In this document: positions 36,305-42,612 of the stretch, piece after piece
How the letters are laid out: each line of letters begins with the position of its first letter
Numbering within the stretch: the stretch's first letter is position 1
Source of the DNA: an uncultured Clostridium sp.
Lineage (GTDB): Bacteria > Bacillota > Clostridia > TANB77 > CAG-508
DNA length: 56,840 bases
Assembly: GCA_900557045.1 (NCBI GenBank)
Contig: USQY01000003.1
Span: 1-56,840 of the forward strand
Reading direction: 5' to 3'
Notes under the pieces: model-generated
Told to the model about the DNA's origin: nothing
Databases searched by the model: none
Seen by the model: only the letters and a program-made list of their open reading frames with translations
Position numbers and translations under genes: made by a program

Positions 36305-36673
36305 TTATATATCATATAACAAATATGTGTTACACATACTATATTTTTTTATTAATTCACTTTCTTTTTTTGAAAGCTCTTTATCAGAAAAATTAGCAAC
36401 TAATGAACATAAATAAATATACTTTTGGCTATATCTTTGCGAAAAATTTTCTTTTCCATATTTTCCTTGTATTGTATCAAATTTTAATTGAATTTGCCTA
36501 GTTGTTTCACAATTGATAAAATCTGAAATCTCGTCCAAATCTTTTTTGCTTGTATTATCAATTATTGATTTAGATGTATTAATTACTACATATAACCACT
36601 CTTCCAAATCTGTTAGCTGTTTGGGTTTGCTCTTTAGTTTTGATTTTATTTTTAAATAAATTTCATCTTCCAT
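36305..36673 (-). CDS. Hypothetical protein, 122 residues (element cargo)
   Basis: I do not recognise the family. The product is soluble and helical, starting MEDEIYLKIKSKLKSKPKQL. A Lys/Glu-rich pattern and a Tyr-rich segment (SQRYSQKYIYLCSLVANF) are visible. It is directly upstream of the MBL-fold gene and probably co-transcribed, so the two may act together. Confidence 0.5.
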   Translation of the reverse strand: MEDEIYLKIKSKLKSKPKQLTDLEEWLYVVINTSKSIIDNTSKKDLDEISDFINCETTRQIQLKFDTIQGKYGKENFSQRYSQKYIYLCSLVANFSDKELSKKESELIKKYSMCNTYLLYDI

Positions 36674-36815
36674 AAATTCATTCCTTCATTTTATAAATAT
36701 TACATTTATTTGTTCAAGACTTGTTCGCAATATTACAATATTGTTAACATCTTTATTTCTCTATAATAATATCACAAAAATGAATGAATTTCAATTTCAC
36801 TCGCCTATTTTATGA

Positions 36816-37073
36816 TTACATTATTATAAACTTTTTTACTAGCTTTTGCATACATTTATTGCACACATGTTTATTATTGTGGTCTATTAAATCCTTTGTA
36901 CTAGAACAAAAAATACATTTATGACTATCCTTTACTAAACTTATTACATCATTTTCAACATAAATATCCATTCTGTCATTAGTTTTAATCTCAAACCTTT
37001 CCCTTATTTCCTTTGGAATGACTATTCTTCCCAATTCATCAACTTTTCTACTCATTCCTGTATCTTTCTTCAT
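36816..37073 (-). CDS. AbrB/SpoVT-type regulator with C-terminal zinc-binding motif
   Basis: The product has 85 residues from the ATG after GGAGGAG. The N-terminal swapped-hairpin DNA-binding domain is clear (MSRKVDELGRIVIPKEIRER). The C-terminus holds CIFC and CNKC pairs, a probable four-Cys zinc site replacing the usual AbrB oligomerisation half. Such proteins repress early or transfer genes. It faces the XRE-type gene across a region with a 10-bp palindrome. Confidence 0.85.
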   Translation of the reverse strand: MKKDTGMSRKVDELGRIVIPKEIRERFEIKTNDRMDIYVENDVISLVKDSHKCIFCSSTKDLIDHNNKHVCNKCMQKLVKKFIIM

Positions 37074-37099
37074 AATACTCCTCCAAATTATATTTTTAT

Positions 37100-37128
37100 A
37101 TCTTTTAGCAGTCTGTCCGCTAAAAGAT
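37100..37128. promoter_or_regulatory. Palindromic operator candidate between abrB-like and XRE-type genes
   Basis: ATCTTTTAGC (37100-37109) and GCTAAAAGAT (37119-37128) are perfect complements around a nine-base spacer, in the 108-bp gap between two divergently transcribed regulators. Confidence 0.55.
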
Positions 37129-37181
37129 AACATAATAAATATTATAAAATCAATACATAATAATAGTATTGAGGGTAGATT

Positions 37182-37430
37182 ATGAAAAAATTTGATAGAA
37201 AAAGTAATGCATACGGTAAAATAATTGAAAAATGTAGAAAAGGCAAAAACATGTCTAGAGCAGATGTTTCAAGAGAGTTAGATTTAATAGATATTCCTAT
37301 TAATCCAGATGAATTATATAGAATTGAAAGACAAAATATGATTTTAAAAGATTATGAACTAATTGCCATTTGCATGATTTTAGATATTGATTATAATGAT
37401 TTAATAAAAATAATTAAGAAGAAAAAATAA
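37182..37430 (+). CDS. XRE-family helix-turn-helix regulator
   Basis: The 82-residue product is a single HTH_3-like domain: ACGKIIEKCRKGK-type first helix (YGKIIEKCRKGKNMSRADVS), then INPDELYRIERQNMILKDYE and an acidic end. It is the only plus-strand gene inside the element and is opposite the AbrB-type gene, a common switch arrangement in mobile elements. The start is ATG after GAGGG. Confidence 0.8.
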   Translation: MKKFDRKSNAYGKIIEKCRKGKNMSRADVSRELDLIDIPINPDELYRIERQNMILKDYELIAICMILDIDYNDLIKIIKKKK

Positions 37431-37433
37431 TAT

Positions 37434-37463
37434 AGATAGAGCCACTTATTTGTAGCCCTATCT
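37434..37463. terminator. Terminator between the XRE-type gene and the relaxase gene
   Basis: AGATAGAGCC and the AGCCCTATCT arm pair with one mismatch and sit between convergent stops. The 3' arm overlaps the end of the relaxase gene. Confidence 0.6.
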
Positions 37464-38756
37464 TATTTTATTCTTGTTCTTATTTTTAACAGTTTCTTTT
37501 TCACTTCTTTCTTTATTATCTTGAAATCTCTTTTGTATTATCCAGTCCTCTTTTTCTCCTTTTTCAACTTTACTAATTATTCTTCTGCAAGTTTGTATTT
37601 TCTTATTTATTCTTTCAATATCTTCATTTAAGATATTAATTCTTGCCTTCAAAATCGTTTTATCTGCTGCGTTATCTGTTTTATTATATAATTTCATATA
37701 TATTTCTTTTTGAGCCTTTAAAGGAGAAACTTCTTCTAAATATTGAGTTCTTAAATTTTGAGCATCTTCTATTGATTTCAAATCTTTGCTACTAATCAAA
37801 CTAAGTTCATCACATAGCTTACTAAATTTATCTATTTCTTTATAATATTCTGGTGTTCTTTCAACATAGTGTATTTTAGGTGGTAACTTTCCTAAAACAT
37901 ATAAAAAATGCACATACCACCTATAAAAATGAGAGTGTTCCAATAAAAAAGGATCTATTTTTACACCTTCATATATTTTAACTTTATATACTTTATCTTC
38001 TTTGAATTGATAATTTTTGTAATAGATTCTATTCTTTATATTTTCAAAAGTATAGTCCTCTCCAAAAGCTCTTGCTAGCCTTATATTCCTATTATAATAT
38101 GGAGTTGATATAGAAATTGAATCTCCAGACTTTTTTATATAATAACCTTTGTATGCTAAAAAATCTGCAAATTCCTGATATTTTCTTGCCTCTTTTATTG
38201 CTTCGTCAATATCATTCTTTATAAGTTCCATTTTACCACTATTGCGATTATAATTTTTAATTCTACTTCTTGCTATATCTTTTTCTTTATTCGCCTTATC
38301 AGTTTCTATTACTGATAGTCTATATTTTCTACATAATTCATCATTCGTTTTTCTAACTAATGCTAATTCAACATTTGAATTGTGATATTTACTTCCATCA
38401 ACAAATGAAACCGAATTTAAAATAATATGGTTATCAACATTGTCTTTATCAGTATGTGTGCAAACTAATACTTGATATTTATCTCCCCATAAACTTTCAG
38501 CAAGTTCCATGCCTATATCATTACATTGTCTAGCTGATACTTCTTTTCCATTAAATGATTGTATAAAATGATAACCTAATCTTCCACCTTCCTTATGAAA
38601 ATTTTTCTTTGTTAGCATCATTTGAGTATAAGCATTTTCTGGTAAACAATTTAATCCAGATATTAAAATTCCGTGTTCAGTTTTTTCTCCGTTTTTAACA
38701 TAATTTATTGCTGCCTCTAAATTCTTTTTTATAACTTTATATTTAGTAATTGCCAT
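37458..38756 (-). CDS. Relaxase/mobilization nuclease (MobP/VirD2 type)
   Basis: The 432-residue protein has the family's N-terminal Tyr region (MAITKYKVIKKNLEAAINYV), a GYHFIQSF motif and the metal-binding motif VCTHTDKDNVDNHIILNSV, where the HxD...H residues coordinate metal. A C-terminal coiled coil follows. It nicks oriT and stays bound to the transferred strand. The ATG follows AAGGAGG only 11 bp after the mobC stop. It resembles TnpZ-type relaxases of Tn4451 elements. Confidence 0.92.
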   Translation of the reverse strand: MAITKYKVIKKNLEAAINYVKNGEKTEHGILISGLNCLPENAYTQMMLTKKNFHKEGGRLGYHFIQSFNGKEVSARQCNDIGMELAESLWGDKYQVLVCTHTDKDNVDNHIILNSVSFVDGSKYHNSNVELALVRKTNDELCRKYRLSVIETDKANKEKDIARSRIKNYNRNSGKMELIKNDIDEAIKEARKYQEFADFLAYKGYYIKKSGDSISISTPYYNRNIRLARAFGEDYTFENIKNRIYYKNYQFKEDKVYKVKIYEGVKIDPFLLEHSHFYRWYVHFLYVLGKLPPKIHYVERTPEYYKEIDKFSKLCDELSLISSKDLKSIEDAQNLRTQYLEEVSPLKAQKEIYMKLYNKTDNAADKTILKARINILNEDIERINKKIQTCRRIISKVEKGEKEDWIIQKRFQDNKERSEKETVKNKNKNKIR

Positions 38757-38767
38757 AAGCCACCTCC

Positions 38768-39094
38768 TTATTTTTGTCTTGAATATACTTCCTTTTCAAA
38801 CCTTAAAATAAAATCTGACAATTCTTTTGAAATATAACTATAATCATCATGTGATGTGCTATATCTTGAATTTGCAATTCTTGCAATCTGATTTATATTA
38901 TTTGCTATTCCATATATCTCTTTTTGAAAAAATTTTATTTCTTCAGTTGGTTGTGCTTTTATTCTATAACCTTTAATCGTACTTCTAATAAATTCAGATT
39001 CAGTTAGTCCTGCCTCTTTTGATTTTTTCTTTAATAATTCATCTTCTTTTGCATCTATCCATATTTGTTTGCATATATTTGACCTAAAATTGTT
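38768..39094 (-). pseudogene. mobC: MobC-like relaxosome gene lacking a start
   Basis: The open frame reads CKQIWIDAKEDELLKKKSKE, then AGLTESEFIRSTIKGYRIKA and IYGIANNINQIARIANSRYS, the ribbon-helix-helix plus MobC motif that helps the relaxase recognise oriT. There is no ATG, GTG or TTG in frame upstream before a stop at 39095. Its 5' end overlaps a NERD-like ORF in another frame. A frameshift, a fusion or a non-standard start are possible. Confidence 0.75.
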
Positions 39095-39252
39095 TTATTT
39101 CTAATAACAAATATACCTTTCTTTGTTACTATAATATAATTATAGTAAGTCATTTTACTTCTTCCTTTTATTAAAATATTCTTGTAAATTACAAGTTCAT
39201 TTTTGAATAGATTTTTAAATTCTTCTGTTACTTTTAATTCATTATTTCTCAT
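39055..39252 (-). CDS. Truncated NERD-like domain ORF
   Basis: The 65-residue product starts MRNNELKVTEEFKNLFKNEL after AAGGAG. It includes YYNYIIVTKKGIFVIRNKTI and GQIYANKYG, which resemble the middle of nuclease-related (NERD) domains. It stops just after entering the mobC reading region in another frame. It looks like a 5' fragment of a larger protein joined to mobC by deletion, with the ribosome site retained. Confidence 0.45.
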   Translation of the reverse strand: MRNNELKVTEEFKNLFKNELVIYKNILIKGRSKMTYYNYIIVTKKGIFVIRNKTILGQIYANKYG

Positions 39253-39290
39253 TTTTATTTGCTCCTTTCAAACTATTTTTTATTTTAAAA

Positions 39291-39318
39291 GGAGAAGAAA
39301 CTTTTACATTTCTTCTCC
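39291..39318 (-). terminator. Terminator downstream of tnpV
   Basis: GGAGAAGAAA and TTTCTTCTCC are perfect complements, followed on the minus strand by TTTT. Confidence 0.75.
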
Positions 39319-39333
39319 ACTATTTGTATTTAC

Positions 39334-39708
39334 TTAAACATATATCAACTCCTTTCCAACAATTTTTTCTGCCTGATTTTTAAAGTTATTCATCATTCCA
39401 ACCCAATATAATGGATCAGAATTTTTCATTTCTTCTGTTAAACCACTTTGCTCTTTTAGTTGTTTTATTATTCTTTCTACTTTATCTTTTGCTTGCATAT
39501 CTGTTTCTACAATGTGTTTTCTTAAAGTTCCTTCCATAAGCATTATTGTATATTCTGCTTTCTTATTTTCTTTTAAATAATTTAGTCTTAATCGTCCATA
39601 TTTTCCTATACAATAATCTGGATATTCATCCTTTGGTACTACTAAATTTGGTACATAATAATCTCCTTCCTTGTGATATTCAATTTTGTTTTTTCTTTCA
39701 TTATCCAT
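39334..39708 (-). CDS. tnpV: TnpV family transposon-encoded protein
   Basis: The 124-residue product starts MDNERKNKIEYHKEGDYYVP and contains IGKYGRLRLNYLKENKKAEY and the LMEGTLRKHIVETD motif characteristic of TnpV. The protein is a common accessory of Tn4451-type mobilizable transposons; its function is unknown. It has a strong AAGGAGG and its own terminator. The 640 bp upstream are non-coding and hairpin-rich. Confidence 0.88.
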   Translation of the reverse strand: MDNERKNKIEYHKEGDYYVPNLVVPKDEYPDYCIGKYGRLRLNYLKENKKAEYTIMLMEGTLRKHIVETDMQAKDKVERIIKQLKEQSGLTEEMKNSDPLYWVGMMNNFKNQAEKIVGKELIYV

Positions 39709-39784
39709 AATGAAAACCTCCTTTAAAATAAATTTTTATATAAAAATAGAATAGATTTACCATTCTATAATTACCATTATTTTT

Positions 39785-40215
39785 CTACAATTAAGAAACT
39801 TGAGAGAGTGAGCTTTGTAGATTAGGCGTAATATATCCCATTTTGATAAAAGGATTATTACGCCTCTATTTATAAGAAACCGTCGGTCGTTCGCCAAGTT
39901 TCATAGGCAGTCTAGTAAGTAGCTAAAGCTACTATAATTGCTGATTGCTGAAGCTGTTAAAGTTTTACTTGTTACAGCTTCAGTATGCAAAATAATTAAA
40001 AATTATTTTGTAATACCTATAGCAATCCTTGCTTATACTTGTCCAAGCCTTTTACAATTACAAATCCACATCCAAGTATCCACCAATACTCTTTATTTAT
40101 TGTGAGTTTATAGTTCCAAGTTCTCACTTACGCATTTTGTATAAATAGACCGTTTACACTAATACGAGCATATTTTATAGCATCCGCTTGCTAGGCCAAG
40201 AACTTTTATAGAGGT
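39785..40215. ncRNA. Hairpin-rich non-coding region (structured RNA or oriT candidate)
   Basis: No open reading frame fits here. Several long perfect inverted repeats follow one another: AGGCGTAATA/TATTACGCCT, AGTAGC-TAAA-GCTACT, GAAGCTGT/ACAGCTTC, CAAAATAATT-AAA-AATTATTTTG, GTGAG/CTCAC and AGAAC/GTTCT. Such density over about 430 bp suggests a folded RNA or the origin of transfer. Strand and class cannot be assigned by eye. Confidence 0.5.
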
Positions 40216-40235
40216 TCTGCACATCTCTAAAGCAA

Positions 40236-40285
40236 TAAAAAAACACCTGCAATTATCATCATTGCAAATGCTTTTTATTTTTCTA
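40236..40285 (+). terminator. Possible terminator after the structured region
   Basis: AAAAACACCTGCAA and TTGCAAATGCTTTTT pair imperfectly and are followed by T-rich sequence on the plus strand. Confidence 0.4.
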
Positions 40286-40297
40286 TTCAATTAAATA

Positions 40298-40345
40298 AAA
40301 TGTGAAACATTTTGCTCTATTTTAGAGTATTTTGTTTCACATTTT
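40298..40345. terminator. Terminator of the AbiE operon
   Basis: AAAATGTGAAACA and TGTTTCACATTTT are perfect complements with inner CTCT/AGAG pairing, just beyond the stop at 40351. Confidence 0.75.
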
Positions 40346-40350
40346 AATAT

Positions 40351-40752
40351 TTACTTATATTCCAATTCATTTTGTTTGCACCAATAAATTGCTATCTCTT
40401 TATATTGTTCATCTCTGTATTTATACCATTCTTGAATTATATCCATTTCTGCACAATAATCTTTAAATCTCCTAAATGCTCCTTTACCCTGTATTAATCT
40501 TTGTAAATTATTCTTTATTTCTAGATTTTCTATTGTGTGTATAAAATCTTCCATCATTTGATATTCATTTATTTCATATTGACTAGGTAGTATTATTGAT
40601 TTTTCAAATAATTCATCAATTTCATCTTCTGATAACTCTTCATATTCTCCTATATTTGATAAAAATATTTCATCTTTTTCTGGGTTGTAATAACAATCAA
40701 CAATATCATCTACCATTTCTAGTCCTTCTATTATTTTTGATAATGTAACCAT
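40351..40752 (-). CDS. UPF0158 family protein
   Basis: The 133-residue product starts MVTLSKIIEGLEMVDDIVDC and contains KGAFRRFKDYCAEMDIIQEW and YKYRDEQYKEIAIYWCKQN, the conserved core of UPF0158. Function is unknown. It follows the AbiEii gene by 24 bp and shares its operon. It is close to attR in the cargo block. Confidence 0.75.
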   Translation of the reverse strand: MVTLSKIIEGLEMVDDIVDCYYNPEKDEIFLSNIGEYEELSEDEIDELFEKSIILPSQYEINEYQMMEDFIHTIENLEIKNNLQRLIQGKGAFRRFKDYCAEMDIIQEWYKYRDEQYKEIAIYWCKQNELEYK

Positions 40753-40776
40753 ATTTTACTCCTTCTTTTATTTCGT

Positions 40777-41724
40777 CTATACTATATTTTTATTATTTAT
40801 TATTTCATTTAAAGTATTCTTTACTTCACTGATTTCTATTTTATATTTGTTATTTAATACATATTTGTTTTGCATATTATCAAATTCCTTTAATAAATTC
40901 TCATTAAAGTCTTGTTTCAAATATGTAAAATCTTTTATTTTTATATTTGCATCAATTCCACCTTTTCTAATGCTTTCTTCTTGTCTTTTATATGAAATTA
41001 ACTGTTTTAACTCTTCTTTATTTTGTAACAATTCTTTGATTTCCTTTGTTTGTGCTAGTATTGTAATATCATATAAATGTTTTGATGTATCTTTATACAT
41101 ATTTCTAATATAATAAAACTCTGCTGCAAAAACTTTATCTATAAACATTCTTTCAAGTTTTATAATATTTATATCAAAATCTGATATTTCAAACTGTTCT
41201 TTTAAAATTTTTCTTTCATTTTCGTTTGCTAATTTATATATAAGTGGTTCTATATTATATTTTTTATAAGGTTCACTAACAGTAAAAGATGTTGCTTCTA
41301 CTTGTATAATTCCTGCTCTATGTAATGGATCTTTGCTATTATCGTAAATAGAATTGTATCTGTATATTCCTGTAACACTTCCTTTATTATCAATACACTC
41401 ATCTTTTGATAATTCTAAACCTTCTATTTCATAACCTAAAGCTGACTCCTTTAATCTATTTTTATTTTTAGTGTTTGATTGTTCAGGAAGAACTTTTACT
41501 GTTAAATCTATATCTTCTGAAAATCTATTCATTGTATCTAATATTTTATATACTGCTGTTCCACCTTTAAAATATGCTTGTAACTCATCTTGATTCTTTG
41601 ATAATTCCTTCAATATAGTACATACATAATAATCTTTTTCAATAATGTCTGAGTCTATTCCAGTTCTTGTATTTAAGTTATCAATAAATTCTCTAAATAA
41701 TTCTTTATTTAAATGTAAATTCAT
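40777..41724 (-). CDS. abiEii: AbiEii-type nucleotidyltransferase toxin
   Basis: The product has 315 residues from the second ATG, seven bases from TAGGAG. The nucleotidyltransferase motifs are visible: YFKGGTAVYKIL (near residue 60) and RFSEDIDLTVKV (near 75), the GS...DxD metal site. AbiEii-type enzymes act with AbiEi as a type IV toxin-antitoxin pair that aborts phage infection. The antitoxin gene lies just upstream on the same strand. Confidence 0.9.
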   Translation of the reverse strand: MNLHLNKELFREFIDNLNTRTGIDSDIIEKDYYVCTILKELSKNQDELQAYFKGGTAVYKILDTMNRFSEDIDLTVKVLPEQSNTKNKNRLKESALGYEIEGLELSKDECIDNKGSVTGIYRYNSIYDNSKDPLHRAGIIQVEATSFTVSEPYKKYNIEPLIYKLANENERKILKEQFEISDFDINIIKLERMFIDKVFAAEFYYIRNMYKDTSKHLYDITILAQTKEIKELLQNKEELKQLISYKRQEESIRKGGIDANIKIKDFTYLKQDFNENLLKEFDNMQNKYVLNNKYKIEISEVKNTLNEIINNKNIV

Positions 41725-41733
41725 TTTCATCTC

Positions 41734-42381
41734 CTATCTTGCTAGGACAAGTATTTTGTTTATTACAGTTCTACTTTTTGTATCCATAGCATATTTAATT
41801 ATCTTTTCAAAATCTAATTCGTTTTCTTCAATGAAATTATAGATTATTTCATCTGGATTATCTACTTCAATTCCTATATTATCTTTATTCTCTATTAAGT
41901 CAAATAATTGTAAATATTTATAATTTTCATTGTTTATCTCTATTTTGGGTTTTCTTATTATAACATTTAAGTTCTTGTTTTCATATTTATTAAAGTTTTT
42001 ACATTCATTTGTTGCAATGTCTATAATGTTTGGAACTTGTGTTGTTAAATGAGCTTCATTAAAAAGTTTAGCTCCAGTAACATATCCTTTTATATTTCCA
42101 TCTTTGTCCATTATATATTTATATTGAATGATTTGTCTATTTCCTAATAACATCTTACCAAATATGTTTTCATTAGGAATATAATAAATACCTTTATATG
42201 CTGTTTCTATAATACCTTCTTTATTCATTCTATTTAAAATTGCTTTGACATTATTGAAAACCTTTTCTTTATCTTTTTCATTATAGAATTTAATAATGTA
42301 TTCTTTAATTTCTTCAATAAAAATTGGTATTCCTTTTTCATTTTTATTTATATATTCTAACACCATATTATAGCAATTCAT
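41734..42381 (-). CDS. abiEi: AbiEi-type antitoxin/transcriptional regulator
   Basis: The product has 215 residues from the ATG preceded by AGAGGTGAG. A GTG three codons upstream is possible. The N-terminal winged-helix segment (NNVKAILNRMNKEGIIETAY) and the motif GIYYIPNENIFGKMLLGNRQ are typical of DUF6088/AbiEi. The family represses its own operon and neutralises AbiEii. It is the first gene of abiEi-abiEii-UPF0158, driven by a consensus promoter 63 bp upstream. Confidence 0.85.
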   Translation of the reverse strand: MNCYNMVLEYINKNEKGIPIFIEEIKEYIIKFYNEKDKEKVFNNVKAILNRMNKEGIIETAYKGIYYIPNENIFGKMLLGNRQIIQYKYIMDKDGNIKGYVTGAKLFNEAHLTTQVPNIIDIATNECKNFNKYENKNLNVIIRKPKIEINNENYKYLQLFDLIENKDNIGIEVDNPDEIIYNFIEENELDFEKIIKYAMDTKSRTVINKILVLAR

Positions 42382-42443
42382 TTTTCTCACCTCTTTATTA
42401 CTATTTTATGATTATTTTTATATTTTATTCATATTCTAGTAAT

Positions 42444-42472
42444 ATTTTAGCATTTTTTTCGCCTTTTGTCAA
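42444..42472 (-). promoter_or_regulatory. Consensus promoter of the AbiE operon
   Basis: On the minus strand TTGACA (42467-42472) and TAAAAT (42444-42449) are 17 bp apart. Confidence 0.8.
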
Positions 42473-42598
42473 ATGTTTTGGTGTTTTTATATATGTAAGA
42501 GTATCAATATTTTATAGGTGTATTGTTGTTGTGTACATTTTCTTACTTTAGCTTTATTTCAAGCATATTTGCAAGAAAGTGGTGATAACAACAACACT

Positions 42599-42612
42599 CA
42601 TGTGTGTATTGC
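42599..42612. repeat. attR-type direct repeat
   Basis: The copy CATGTGTGTATTGC marks the right junction. Its complement lies inside the host codons for Gln-Tyr-Thr-His. Confidence 0.88.

Larger units (their letters stand above)
32928..42612 (-). mobile_element. Serine-recombinase mobilizable element inserted in ndvB
   Basis: The element is 9,671 bp from repeat to repeat, with the 14-bp direct repeat CATGTGTGTATTGC at each end (32928-32941 and 42599-42612). Joining the two flanks across one repeat restores the GH94 reading frame GGQYTH|AAIW, so the boundaries are resolved to the repeat. Contents: large serine recombinase beside attL, relaxase, damaged mobC, tnpV, AbrB-type and XRE-type regulators, MBL hydrolase, group II intron remnant, AbiE module and a UPF0158 protein. 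There are no type IV secretion genes, so transfer would need a helper. Confidence 0.92.

Noticed and set aside
39785..40215. CRISPR array or tracrRNA-like region
   Set aside because: The inverted repeats differ from one another and there is no regularly spaced direct repeat and no cas gene.
32928..42612. A reversible genetic switch, as in sporulation-controlled intervening elements
   Set aside because: The frame is restored across the repeat, but the 3' fragment carries a separate one-base frameshift. A functional switch is therefore unlikely unless that base is an error.
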